A stretch of DNA of 64,000 nt from Owenweeksia hongkongensis DSM 17368. Its GTDB lineage: Bacteria > Bacteroidota > Bacteroidia > Flavobacteriales > Schleiferiaceae. Numbering within the stretch: the first letter of the stretch is position 1; each line of letters starts with the position of its first letter. Shown piece after piece: positions 53,995 to 62,083 of this stretch. A model generated the notes under the pieces. That model did not search any database. It was given only the letters and a program-made list of their open reading frames with translations, and was not told where the DNA came from. The position numbers and the translations under genes were made by a program. The stretch lies in assembly GCF_000236705.1 (NCBI RefSeq), contig NC_016599.1, forward strand, positions 2,480,001-2,544,000, given 5' to 3'.

Positions 53995-54774
53995 CTACTC
54001 CCCCTTAAACTCCGGTCTTCTCTTTTCTAAAAATGCTTTCGTTCCCTCAGCATAATCATAGCTCTGTCCACACTCCGTTTGGTACTTATCCTCCAGTGCC
54101 AATTGGTCTTCCAGATTATTAAGCGAAGAAGCATTGAGTAATTTCTTAGTTGCCGCCAAAGCTTTGGTTGGCATGTTGCTCAGTGTTTGAGCAATTTTCA
54201 TCGACTCTTCCGCAAAGGTTTCATCGCTAAAAACTTTGTAAATCATACCCATGCGCTCGGCATCCATAGCCGAAACTTTGTCGCCTATCATCATTAATGC
54301 AGAAGCTTTTTGCATTCCTATCAATCTCGGCAAAGTAAAGGTACCACCGCTATCAGGTATCAATCCGATTTTTGAAAATGCCTGAATAAAGCTTGCAGAC
54401 TCTGTTGCTACGCACACATCTGCTGCCAAAGCGATATTGGCTCCAGCACCTGCTGCCACACCGTTTACAGCTGCTACCACGGGCAGGTCAATGTTTCTGA
54501 TTGCTCCTACAATTGGATTATAATGTTCCGTTACGATTTTGGTCAACTCAGGGCCATTGGGATCGGTAGCTTCTGCTAAATCTTGCCCCGCACAAAATGC
54601 CTTGCCATTTCCCGTAAGGTAAATGCAGCGATTGCTGGGATCAGCTGAGGCTTTCTTCAGTTCATCTTGAAGAGCCAAAGCCATTTCACGCACAAAGCTG
54701 TTATACTTATCCGGACGATTGAGGTTTATTTTTAAGACTTTATCAATCTTTTCTACTTGTATAAAATCTGACAT
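53995..54774 (-). CDS. paaG: PaaG: ring-1,2-epoxyphenylacetyl-CoA isomerase
   Basis: A crotonase-fold enzyme that isomerises the epoxide to oxepin-CoA. The oxyanion-hole segment is AFCAGQDLAEAT, then GVAAGAGANIALAADVC, and PDSGGTFTLPRLIGMQKA carries the catalytic Asp where hydratases have Glu. The C-terminus KAFLEKRRPEFKG is typical. 259 residues. Its own TACTTTTG promoter (54792-54799) makes it the head of a transcript continuing to the four-helix-bundle gene and paaH. Confidence 0.9.
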   Translation of the reverse strand: MSDFIQVEKIDKVLKINLNRPDKYNSFVREMALALQDELKKASADPSNRCIYLTGNGKAFCAGQDLAEATDPNGPELTKIVTEHYNPIVGAIRNIDLPVVAAVNGVAAGAGANIALAADVCVATESASFIQAFSKIGLIPDSGGTFTLPRLIGMQKASALMMIGDKVSAMDAERMGMIYKVFSDETFAEESMKIAQTLSNMPTKALAATKKLLNASSLNNLEDQLALEDKYQTECGQSYDYAEGTKAFLEKRRPEFKGE

Positions 54775-54791
54775 GTTTTCTGGTTTTGGCC

Positions 54792-54799
54792 CAAAAGTA
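54792..54799 (-). promoter_or_regulatory. -7 element (TACTTTTG) of paaG
   Basis: A perfect TAnnTTTG match on the minus strand ending 17 nt before the paaG ATG. Confidence 0.6.
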
Positions 54800-54839
54800 A
54801 AAAGAAAGGGTGGGGAAAGGACAAAACCACTTGCCTGAT

Positions 54840-56144
54840 TTACTCCAAAGCTGAAGGGTCTGTTTGTATTACGAAATCCTTAATTTTATCAGTATAGTTG
54901 GCCTTACTTACAATTTTCCCGTCAGGGGCTATCAAAATAAAAGAGGGAAAAGCATCAACATTGTAAAGCTGTACCATTCCTCCACTACCATTTTCCTCCC
55001 ATGCATGCAGCCAATCCATTCCATGCTCCTCGATTAACTCATCAAAAGCTTCGCGCTTTGATTTCACCGCAATGGAAATTATTTCAAAAGGTTCCTCCTT
55101 TAGTTCTTCATGCAGTTTTACTAAGTCTGGAATTCCTTTAACACACGGACTGCACCATGTGCCCCAAAAATCAAGTAACACATACTTAGCTTGAAGGTCG
55201 CTGAGCTTCATTTCTTTCCCTGTATCCATTACTTCAAATTCGAAATCCGGGGCATAAAACCCAACAGTAGGACTGATGCTATCCTTTTCAAGATCTACCT
55301 TATCCAAAACAAGCTCCATGTTGGCCCTATCAAAATGACTTATTTCATACCAATCTCCAAAGTAATTTACCCTATCGCCCCGTTTGGCTTTTTCCCATTC
55401 GTGGGTCTTGATCTCATTGTTCAATTGAGTTTTTGTGCTTACCGTAAACGTACTAAAGTCAACCTTAGATGGTGTTACAACAAAGGTTTCATCCCCAAAA
55501 ATACCTTCAGAATATATTGGGAACGTGTAAGCAAGGTATTTTCCGTGTTTTTCTGATTCATTCGAGAAGGTCATAAAAGGAACGCTATCTCTCACTATCC
55601 TATTATTTACGAATAATTCATACTGCATATAAGGAACTTTCTTAATAGTAGATTCCAGACGCTTGACTACCGCGCCCTTTAATGGCTTATAAGATTCTTC
55701 ATCCGAAAAGTCACCATCGGCATCCGTATCCACCATATATTCTACTTTCCCATTATTTTTCTGCCGGTAGATTAGTGTACTAAAACAAGCAATTGGTTCT
55801 GAAGAATACTTGTTGCCTGCGGTATCAAGACCCATTTTTTGAAAGAGATCCGTAAATGTAGAATCTGTAATATTCCCTTCCTTATAATTCTGAAATATGA
55901 ATTGGTTTCTTTGGAACAGAATATCTTTCCTATAGTATTCATTCCAATCTTTTGGAATTCCCGTTAGCTTAGTGTTTGATATTGCCCAAGAGTTCGTTTT
56001 AGGCTGTTTAAAATAGGCGAAGCCCCAACCACCCGGGTAGCCATCTTTCCCAGCTTTCATCTCGGTTTTTACCCTAACCGTTTCTGATTGCGAAAAAGCG
56101 AAGGTTCCAAATAAGCAAAAGATTGCAATGATGATAGTTCTCAT
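54840..56144 (-). CDS. Secreted TlpA-like thioredoxin-fold protein, 434 aa
   Basis: Start at ATG 56144 (MRTIIIAIFCLFGTFAFSQ, a signal peptide); the longer frame begins at a TTG. The N-terminal ~270 residues are unrecognised and beta-rich. The C-terminal ~150 residues are a TlpA/ResA thioredoxin domain with the redox pair WCSPC after VLLDFWGT and the cis-Pro loop DAFPSFIL. It is likely a periplasmic thiol-disulfide reductant. It lies between paaG and paaD; no biochemical link to phenylacetate is evident. Confidence 0.85.
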   Translation of the reverse strand: MRTIIIAIFCLFGTFAFSQSETVRVKTEMKAGKDGYPGGWGFAYFKQPKTNSWAISNTKLTGIPKDWNEYYRKDILFQRNQFIFQNYKEGNITDSTFTDLFQKMGLDTAGNKYSSEPIACFSTLIYRQKNNGKVEYMVDTDADGDFSDEESYKPLKGAVVKRLESTIKKVPYMQYELFVNNRIVRDSVPFMTFSNESEKHGKYLAYTFPIYSEGIFGDETFVVTPSKVDFSTFTVSTKTQLNNEIKTHEWEKAKRGDRVNYFGDWYEISHFDRANMELVLDKVDLEKDSISPTVGFYAPDFEFEVMDTGKEMKLSDLQAKYVLLDFWGTWCSPCVKGIPDLVKLHEELKEEPFEIISIAVKSKREAFDELIEEHGMDWLHAWEENGSGGMVQLYNVDAFPSFILIAPDGKIVSKANYTDKIKDFVIQTDPSALE

Positions 56145-56244
56145 AAAAAGGGTTTTAAACCTCAATTATAAGACTTTTTAGACTACCTGTTTTTTTGATG
56201 AAAATATGTTTACCCAAGTGACATCTCACTTTGCTTAGGCCAAA

Positions 56245-56733
56245 CTAAATACATTTAAAATAATCAAATGGCTCTTTACAGTCCTCACACTTATACAGGG
56301 ATTTACAGGCTGTGGAGCCAAATTGGCTTATCATGGAGGTGTTGGTGGATTTACACTTGGGGCAAGTCACTTGCTTGGCTTTTCCAAATAAAACAGACTT
56401 ATCGGCAGAGCTTCCTTCGGGTGGGGCAATGCCAAATTCCTGAAGTTTTTTCTTGCCATTTTCGGTCATCCAATCGGTAGTCCATGCAGGGGAAAGAATA
56501 GTTTTTACTTCGATTGTCTCTAGGCCTTCTTCCTTTAGCTTTTTGCGAATATTCTCTTCGATTTCATTCATAGCCGGGCATCCACTATAAGTAGGAGTGA
56601 TGGTTACAATGGGATGGTCATGATTAATATCTACATGCCGCACCACACCCAAATCCACTACAGAGAGTACTGGAATTTCAGGATCGGAAACATCCTCTAG
56701 CCATTGCCATATTTGATTTTCGCTTAACACCAT
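56245..56733 (-). CDS. paaD: PaaD: phenylacetyl-CoA epoxidase maturation protein
   Basis: An N-terminal DUF59/MIP18 domain (VSDPEIPVLSVVDLGVVRHV, TYSGCPAMNEIEE) and a C-terminal zinc-ribbon-like tail (CPKCKS ... YKCEDCKEPFDYFKC). PaaD is needed for active PaaABCE, probably in iron or Fe-S supply. 162 residues, normal length. Unlike in enterobacteria it has its own promoter (56758-56765), because a lipoprotein gene and a terminator separate it from paaC. Confidence 0.93.
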   Translation of the reverse strand: MVLSENQIWQWLEDVSDPEIPVLSVVDLGVVRHVDINHDHPIVTITPTYSGCPAMNEIEENIRKKLKEEGLETIEVKTILSPAWTTDWMTENGKKKLQEFGIAPPEGSSADKSVLFGKAKQVTCPKCKSTNTSMISQFGSTACKSLYKCEDCKEPFDYFKCI

Positions 56734-56757
56734 GATTCTTATAGTTCAAATACCGTG

Positions 56758-56765
56758 CAAAGGTA
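56758..56765 (-). promoter_or_regulatory. -7 element (TACCTTTG) of paaD
   Basis: A perfect TAnnTTTG match ending 24 nt before the paaD ATG, just after the LRR lipoprotein gene. Confidence 0.65.
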
Positions 56766-56770
56766 GCCCT

Positions 56771-57526
56771 TTAAGGGCGCAATATTATTTGTAATCGCCT
56801 ATAAGAAGGAGCAGCAAAACATACCGGCACCACTGTGTTTCTACCTACAACTAATTCTTCCAAAGAAAGTGACTTGCACAACTCATCGGGAACATCTGTG
56901 GCAGTGCCACAATAAGCTACATTGAGCACCAGCAATTTTTGGCACCCAGCCAGCTCAGCCGGGATTTCTTCTAAATCATTACGCTCTAAATCCAGAATTT
57001 CTAGTTTTTCTAAATATTCAACCCCTAAAGGGAATTTCTTCAAATCATTAAAACTTAAGTAGAGATACTTTAAATTTTTGAGCAGCATTATTTCTTGTGG
57101 CAACTCTGTCAAGTTATTATAGGCCAGATTTAACGACTCCAGGCTCTCCAATTGTCCAATTTCCTTTGGCAAGGTTTTCAGATTATTGTGATGAAGGGAA
57201 AGCCTTTTTAATTTTTTAAGATTCCCTATTTCAGGAGGCAATGAGTCCAAGTGATTATTGCTCAACACCAGTTCTTCAAGTGAGTCCAGCATGCCTATTT
57301 CGGGGGGAATACTGTACAGATTACACTTAAAAACTCGCAGTTCTTTCAAATTGGCCAAGCGTGCAATATCTGGAGGTAGAACGCCAATCTTCTTTCGGTA
57401 GAGCACCAGTTTCTCTGTATTCTCTGCATCACGGTATGCTGAGTCAAGACTGTTATATGTCTTCATTTTACAGCCAGCAAGGAGAGCTATAGAACCTATT
57501 AATATCCAAGAGAAAAGTGACTTCAT
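56771..57526 (-). CDS. Leucine-rich-repeat lipoprotein
   Basis: Start at ATG 57526 gives a lipoprotein signal, MKSLFSWILIGSIALLAGC; the longer frame runs into the terminator at 57621-57655. Eight or so LRRs of 23 residues follow (LPPEIGNLKKLKRLSLHHNN, LPKEIGQLESLESLNLAYNN). It is probably anchored in the cell envelope and binds protein. Its place between paaC and paaD is unexpected; it is closed off by a terminator on one side and the paaD promoter on the other. Confidence 0.85.
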   Translation of the reverse strand: MKSLFSWILIGSIALLAGCKMKTYNSLDSAYRDAENTEKLVLYRKKIGVLPPDIARLANLKELRVFKCNLYSIPPEIGMLDSLEELVLSNNHLDSLPPEIGNLKKLKRLSLHHNNLKTLPKEIGQLESLESLNLAYNNLTELPQEIMLLKNLKYLYLSFNDLKKFPLGVEYLEKLEILDLERNDLEEIPAELAGCQKLLVLNVAYCGTATDVPDELCKSLSLEELVVGRNTVVPVCFAAPSYRRLQIILRP

Positions 57527-57620
57527 ATTATATATACAGACCGCCAATTTAGTTTTAGTTGCAAGCTTTTGAAACCATTCTTTAAACTTACGGAAATTGC
57601 GAGCTGTATAAGCCTCCAAC

Positions 57621-57655
57621 AAAAAAGGTCGAACCTAATTGGATCGACCTTTTTT
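57621..57655. terminator. Terminator after paaC (bidirectional)
   Basis: AAAAAAGGTCGA (57621-57632) and TCGACCTTTTTT (57644-57655), a 12-bp perfect stem with an 11-nt loop and T-runs on both strands. It ends the paaA-TA-paaB-paaC transcript. Confidence 0.9.
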
Positions 57656-57674
57656 AAAATTATACAAGCTTAGT

Positions 57675-58427
57675 TTACCAACTTGCCTCTGGGTACATTC
57701 TTGGCAAGTGCTGCATTTCGGCTAGCAAAAACCCGAGGTATTCGGTATGCTCTCCTTGCTTGCCTCCACTCTGAAACCAGTCAGCTTCTGGCTTTTCTAA
57801 AGTAGCCATGTCCAATATCATGCTTACTTTTTCGTGCCAGTCAGCTTTAATTTTATTTAAATCTGCACCAATTCCGGCTTTTAGCATCGCTTCGTCTATG
57901 GCGTCCATGGTAAACATTTCGCCTGACCATTCCCAAAGGTCATTGATGGCATTTTGGATACGCTCATGACTTTCTTCTGTTCCATCACCTAAGCGAATCA
58001 CCCACTCAGCACTCCATTGGGCATGGTATGTGATTTCTTTAATCGCCTTTTGCGCTACAGCGCGAATGTGATCATCCTTGCTGTTTAGTAATTCGGTGTA
58101 CAAAAAGTAATTGTAGGTATCAAAAAGAAACTGGCGGGCTATTGTTTTCCCCCAATCGCCATTCTCTAGTTCCAGCAACAATAAGTTGTTATACTCTGTC
58201 ACATCTCTAAAGAATGCCATTTTATCTTCAGTAGACTCGCTTCCTTTTAGTTCAGCCGCATACTGCATTAGCATTCGGGCTTGACCTAGCTGATCCAAAG
58301 CAATGTTTGAAAGAGCGATATCCTGCTCTAAAATAGGACCATGACCACACCACTCAGCTAATCGTTGACCAAGTATCAAAGCGTTGTCTCCAAGGCGCAG
58401 TGTATATTGTAATAATTCGTTTTGCAA
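57675..58427 (-). CDS. paaC: PaaC: structural subunit of phenylacetyl-CoA epoxidase
   Basis: Forms the heterodimeric core with PaaA. 250 residues with LRLGDNALILGQRLAEWCGH, ALDQLGQARMLMQYA and KEITYHAQWSAEWVIRLGDG. The start codon is TTG (58427): translation begins MQNELLQYTLRLGDN, exactly where the family starts, and no nearby ATG or GTG fits. It follows paaB after a 102-bp gap that contains a REP-like palindromic sequence, and is closed by a strong terminator. Confidence 0.95.
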   Translation of the reverse strand: MQNELLQYTLRLGDNALILGQRLAEWCGHGPILEQDIALSNIALDQLGQARMLMQYAAELKGSESTEDKMAFFRDVTEYNNLLLLELENGDWGKTIARQFLFDTYNYFLYTELLNSKDDHIRAVAQKAIKEITYHAQWSAEWVIRLGDGTEESHERIQNAINDLWEWSGEMFTMDAIDEAMLKAGIGADLNKIKADWHEKVSMILDMATLEKPEADWFQSGGKQGEHTEYLGFLLAEMQHLPRMYPEASW

Positions 58428-58449
58428 AACTTTACTTCTTTAACCGTTT

Positions 58450-58498
58450 GTTCTCGATTCCGCTCGAACTGACGTTTTTATATGTCACCCGAAGCGAA
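58450..58498. repeat. REP-like inverted sequence between paaB and paaC
   Basis: GTTCTCGATTCCGCTCGAAC followed by TGACG (58450-58474), then GTCACCCGAAGCGAAAC in inverse sense. It resembles the palindromic intergenic GTC-TTCGAGCGGA-type words often dispersed in Bacteroidota genomes. Confidence 0.4.
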
Positions 58499-58529
58499 AC
58501 CACAAACATTAAACTTAAAATGCCAAAGG

Positions 58530-58820
58530 CTACATGTGTCCCACTTCGTCCGGGATATCGTAAAATGTAGGGTGACGATATACCTTGTCATCTGCTGGAG
58601 TAAACAATGGCTCGCTCTCATCCGGGCTGCTGGCAGTGATTGATTCTGAAGGAACCACCCAAATGCTGATACCCTCACTTCTGCGAGTGTAAACATCGCG
58701 GGCATTTTTTATCGCCATTTCGGCATCAGGAGCATGAAGGCTTCCTACATGTTTATGACTCAAACCATTGCGGGAGCGGATAAACACTTCCCAAATTTTC
58801 CAATTGTCTTTATTGCTCAT
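58530..58820 (-). CDS. paaB: PaaB: phenylacetyl-CoA epoxidase subunit
   Basis: Bridges PaaAC heterodimers in the epoxidase complex. 96 residues, the normal length: WEVFIRSRNGLSHKHVGSLH, DVYTRRSEGISIWVVPS and the C-terminal YRHPTFYDIPDEVGHM. In most genomes it follows paaA directly; here a toxin-antitoxin pair of about 540 bp lies between them, and paaB starts 19 bp after the toxin gene. Confidence 0.95.
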   Translation of the reverse strand: MSNKDNWKIWEVFIRSRNGLSHKHVGSLHAPDAEMAIKNARDVYTRRSEGISIWVVPSESITASSPDESEPLFTPADDKVYRHPTFYDIPDEVGHM

Positions 58821-58839
58821 AAAATCTCTACTATCTTTA

Positions 58840-59133
58840 TTATTTCAACTCTTCGCTGGAGCGCATATCTATGAAATTGGTAACAATCAACTTCTCTTTG
58901 TCAAAATGATAAACCACCCTATAATAACTATATGGAAAGCTGTAACTACCTTGAGTAGGTCCAATCCTTGTTCCAATTTCAGGGTTTCTTGCCAGCTTCT
59001 TTACTATTCCATTTAGCTTGTCAAAAAATTGTGTTGCATGCTTTCCTTCCCAATTTTCCAGAAGATATAAAAGAACCTTGTTCAGCTTTGCTTGAGCTAA
59101 GCTTTCCCAGTATATTTCCCTATATCCTTCCAA
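58840..59133 (-). CDS. RelE/ParE-family toxin
   Basis: 97 residues with the family fold: [59 protein letters not shown]. Family members cleave mRNA on the ribosome (RelE) or poison gyrase (ParE); which applies here cannot be told. The start is probably TTG at 59133: an in-frame stop lies just upstream and no ATG or GTG fits. It overlaps the antitoxin gene by 37 bp and precedes paaB by 19 bp. Confidence 0.88.
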   Translation of the reverse strand: MEGYREIYWESLAQAKLNKVLLYLLENWEGKHATQFFDKLNGIVKKLARNPEIGTRIGPTQGSYSFPYSYYRVVYHFDKEKLIVTNFIDMRSSEELK

Positions 59134-59381
59134 ATATGCTCCATCACTTTATCATGAGGAATCAAGTTTTCCGGATTCTTAGAGCGCTCATATCCCTCAT
59201 TAATTTCACGTATCTCTTTTTCTGAAAACAAAGCCTGTTCTGCCATTGAAGCATCATTTGCAACTACTCTGGCCTCGTAACTTGCCAGCTCTTCTCGAAG
59301 TTGAACCAAGATAGTTTCATCCGCTTCATTCTCCAAAATGTAGTTGACTTTCTTCAGTATTTCTTTCTTTACAGAACTCAC
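59097..59381 (-). CDS. Probable antitoxin of the RelE/ParE pair
   Basis: 94 residues, acidic and helical ([40 protein letters not shown]), ending [17 protein letters not shown] infer the antitoxin role from its position directly upstream of and overlapping the toxin, and from its size and charge; I recognise no named antitoxin domain. The start is GTG at 59381, inside the paaA stop as the overlap GTGA, so its translation is coupled to paaA. Confidence 0.75.
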   Translation of the reverse strand: MSSVKKEILKKVNYILENEADETILVQLREELASYEARVVANDASMAEQALFSEKEIREINEGYERSKNPENLIPHDKVMEHIWKDIGKYTGKA

Positions 59382-60334
59382 GCTGCGCTACTTTTCTTCT
59401 TTCTTCTTTCGGCTTCTTTTTCTGCGTAAGCATTGGCTGCTTCACGTACCCATGCACCATCGTCATGCGCTTTGTTTCGGGCTATAAGACGTTGCTTATT
59501 GCACTTTCCGTTACCTTTTATCACATTGTAAAACTCCTCCCAGTCAATTTCGCCATGCTCATAATGACCAGTTTCTTCGTTCCATTTCAAGTCTTTATCA
59601 GGAATAGTAAGACCTAAAAACTCAGCCTGAGGAACCGTTTTATCAATAAACTCCTGACGAAGCTCATCATTTGATTTACGTTTAATCTTCCACTTCATAC
59701 TCTGGGCAGAGTTTGGCGAAGCATCATCAGTAGGGCCAAACATCATTAGCGATGGCCACCACCAGCGGTTAAGCGCATCTTGTGCCATTTGCTTTTGAAC
59801 CGGACTGCCCTGAGCCAAAGTCATGGTAATTTCATACCCCTGACGTTGGTGAAAGCTTTCTTCTTTACAAATCTTAACCATTGCACGAGCATATGGGCCA
59901 TATGATGTACGGCATAGCATCACCTGATTGGCAATTGCTGCACCATCTACCAACCAACCAATAGCGCCTATATCGGCCCAGGTTGGGGTAGGATAATTAA
60001 ATATGCTTGAGTATTTCGCCTTTCCGCTAAGGAGGTCCTCTACCATATCCATGCGGTCGGCTGCTAAAGTTTCAGCTGCAGAATATAGATATAAACCGTG
60101 GCCAGCTTCATCCTGCACTTTGGCAAGTAGAGCAACTTTTCTTCTCAAAGAAGGTGCTCTTGTAATCCAGTTTGCCTCGGGCAACATACCTACTACTTCT
60201 GAGTGGGCGTGCTGGCTTATTTGGCGAATTAGTGTTTTTCGATACTTCTCCGGCATCCAATCTTTTGGCTCCACCTTGTTTTCTGCATCTACATATTGCT
60301 GAAAACGTTCTTCCAAATTCATTTCTTTCGTCAT
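59378..60334 (-). CDS. paaA: PaaA: catalytic di-iron subunit of phenylacetyl-CoA epoxidase
   Basis: Epoxidises the ring of phenylacetyl-CoA using O2. Iron-binding Glu/His are seen in [20 protein letters not shown] and [18 protein letters not shown]; the substrate-binding and C-terminal regions ([20 protein letters not shown]) are intact. I use ATG 60334 ([11 protein letters not shown]) rather than the GTG two codons upstream; ATG 60322 is possible. A perfect TATCTTTG promoter sits 24 nt upstream. It is followed by the translationally coupled antitoxin gene. paaE is transcribed divergently. Confidence 0.96.
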   Translation of the reverse strand: MTKEMNLEERFQQYVDAENKVEPKDWMPEKYRKTLIRQISQHAHSEVVGMLPEANWITRAPSLRRKVALLAKVQDEAGHGLYLYSAAETLAADRMDMVEDLLSGKAKYSSIFNYPTPTWADIGAIGWLVDGAAIANQVMLCRTSYGPYARAMVKICKEESFHQRQGYEITMTLAQGSPVQKQMAQDALNRWWWPSLMMFGPTDDASPNSAQSMKWKIKRKSNDELRQEFIDKTVPQAEFLGLTIPDKDLKWNEETGHYEHGEIDWEEFYNVIKGNGKCNKQRLIARNKAHDDGAWVREAANAYAEKEAERRKKKSSAA

Positions 60335-60358
60335 TGTCACACGGATATTAGTGATTTA

Positions 60359-60366
60359 CAAAGATA
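60359..60366 (-). promoter_or_regulatory. -7 element (TATCTTTG) of the paaA transcript
   Basis: A perfect TAnnTTTG match on the minus strand, 24 nt before the ATG at 60334. The imperfect palindrome GTGCAAATATTACAC (60369-60383) sits just upstream of it. Confidence 0.65.
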
Positions 60367-60431
60367 GGGTGCAAATATTACACTTCCATACTTAGCATAA
60401 AAAGGCTTGCGCAAGGTTTCTTTAAACAATA

Positions 60432-60463
60432 TTGAGCCATTACGTAAGGGGGTAGTATATTTG
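60432..60463 (+). promoter_or_regulatory. Promoter of paaE
   Basis: TTG (60432-60434), a 21-bp spacer and TATATTTG (60456-60463, perfect -7), ending 21 nt before the paaE ATG. Confidence 0.7.
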
Positions 60464-60484
60464 CTGCCCTGAAATTATACTATT

Positions 60485-61633
60485 ATGCTGAATTTCTTCA
60501 AGAAAGCAAAAGATAAAAAGGATTCACTCCTTACCAATGAAAAATCGTCACGCAGAGCTCGTTTTCATAGCCTTCGCGTTTCGGACATTACTCGCGAAAC
60601 TTCGGACTGTATCTCTGTAGCCTTTGATGTGCCCGAGGATTTGGTTGATGACTATAACTTTATTCCTGGCCAATACCTTACGCTGGAAAAGGAAATTGGT
60701 GGTGAGAAAATCAGACGTTCTTACTCACTTTGTTCAAGCCCTGTAGATGGCGAATTACGTGTAGCAATCAAGCAAGTTCCTGGTGGTAAATTTTCAACTT
60801 TTGCCAATCAAGAACTTACTGTAGGCACCGAAATAGATGTAATGACTCCCGAAGGGAAGTTCTACACAAAGCTAGATCCGGCCAACAAGAAAAACTATGT
60901 AGCTTTTGCTGCTGGTTCTGGAATTACACCCATCTTTTCGATTATAAAATCGGTAATGGCCATTGAGCCAGAAAGTACTTTCACTTTGTTTTTTGGAAAC
61001 AAAACTACCCAGTCTGTAATGTTCCGCGATGCTATTGATGCATTGAAAAATGAGCACATGAATAGACTTGAGGTTCACCATATTCTTAGCCGTGAAGATC
61101 AAGGTACAGATATGCTGAAAGGTCACTTGGATGAGGCGAAGTGTATCTCTTTCTCTCAAAAATTCTTCAACATCAATGAAGTTGATGAGTATTTCATCTG
61201 TGGACCAGAAGCCATGATTAACTGTATTAATGACAGTTTACTTAAGCTTGGTGCTGATAAATCTCACGTTCATTATGAACTATTTACTTCTCCTTCGCAA
61301 AACATTGCCCACAAAACCAAAGTGTCTGCTGAAAAGAAAAGCGATGCTTTAACAAGTGCTGTTACCATTATTCTTGATGGAGAAGAAACTCACTTTGACA
61401 TTGCTTCAAATGGCAAAAATGTGCTGGACGCTGCTCTTGATGCTGGTGCAGATGTACCTTATGCCTGTAAAGGTGCCGTGTGCTGTACTTGTCGCGCCAA
61501 GGTGCTTGAGGGTTCCGTAGAAATGGACATGAACTATGCCCTTGAAGATGATGAAGTAGAAGAAGGTTTTGTACTTACCTGCCAAACTCACCCAACCAGT
61601 GAGAAGGTGGTGATAAGCTACGATGAGCAGTAG
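60485..61633 (+). CDS. paaE: PaaE: reductase subunit of phenylacetyl-CoA epoxidase
   Basis: Passes electrons from NADPH through FAD and a 2Fe-2S centre to PaaA. FAD motif RRSYSLCSSP, NAD(P) motif AAGSGITPIFSIIKS, and a C-terminal plant-type ferredoxin domain with the cluster ligands in CKGAVCCTCRAKV and a distal Cys in VLTCQTH. 382 residues, slightly longer than the ~356 of E. coli PaaE because of a Lys-rich N-terminal segment. It is divergent from paaA, with a separate promoter. Confidence 0.95.
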   Translation: MLNFFKKAKDKKDSLLTNEKSSRRARFHSLRVSDITRETSDCISVAFDVPEDLVDDYNFIPGQYLTLEKEIGGEKIRRSYSLCSSPVDGELRVAIKQVPGGKFSTFANQELTVGTEIDVMTPEGKFYTKLDPANKKNYVAFAAGSGITPIFSIIKSVMAIEPESTFTLFFGNKTTQSVMFRDAIDALKNEHMNRLEVHHILSREDQGTDMLKGHLDEAKCISFSQKFFNINEVDEYFICGPEAMINCINDSLLKLGADKSHVHYELFTSPSQNIAHKTKVSAEKKSDALTSAVTIILDGEETHFDIASNGKNVLDAALDAGADVPYACKGAVCCTCRAKVLEGSVEMDMNYALEDDEVEEGFVLTCQTHPTSEKVVISYDEQ

Positions 61634-61636
61634 AGT

Positions 61637-62083
61637 TTAACTGGCTTCTAAAATCATATCTACATGCCAAATGCCCCAATCAGGGTATGGCTCCGAAATG
61701 GTTTTGAAATCAAAACTTGAATAAAATTCTTCCAGATAAATCTGCGCTTGAATTTTAATCTCTTGACCCGAGTAAAGCCTCTGAGCTTCTTCAAGAGCAG
61801 CTTTAAATAATATTCTTCCGAAGCCCATATTGCGGGCTTCTTTTTTTACCGCCACTCTGCCAATACTACTTTGGGTATACACTGTATCAGGCGGTAGCAC
61901 TCTGGCATAAGCTACCAGTTCATTTTGGCTGTAGCCTAAAATATGAGTAGCCACCTGATCAAAATTATCCAACTCCTCGTAGGCACATTCTTGCTCTACC
62001 ACAAAAATGTCAACCCTTAGCTTCATAAGCTCATAGAGCTGACTACCGCTTAATTCTTCAAATTTCTTTGCTTCAGTTGTCAT
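61637..62083 (-). CDS. GNAT N-acetyltransferase, ElaA-like
   Basis: 148 residues: LMKLRVDIFVVEQECAYEEL followed by DNFD, then SIGRVAVKKEARNMGFGRIL with the acetyl-CoA-binding pattern, and QAQIYLEEFYSSFDFKTISE. The pattern matches the ElaA branch; substrate unknown. Its start overlaps the end of the sulfotransferase gene by 11 bp, so the two are coupled. It is convergent with paaE, 3 bp away. Confidence 0.88.
   Translation of the reverse strand: MTTEAKKFEELSGSQLYELMKLRVDIFVVEQECAYEELDNFDQVATHILGYSQNELVAYARVLPPDTVYTQSSIGRVAVKKEARNMGFGRILFKAALEEAQRLYSGQEIKIQAQIYLEEFYSSFDFKTISEPYPDWGIWHVDMILEAS

Noticed and set aside
58478-58705. Second minus-strand frame overlapping paaB
   Set aside because: It is an alternative frame of paaB, whose 96-residue product is complete and well conserved.
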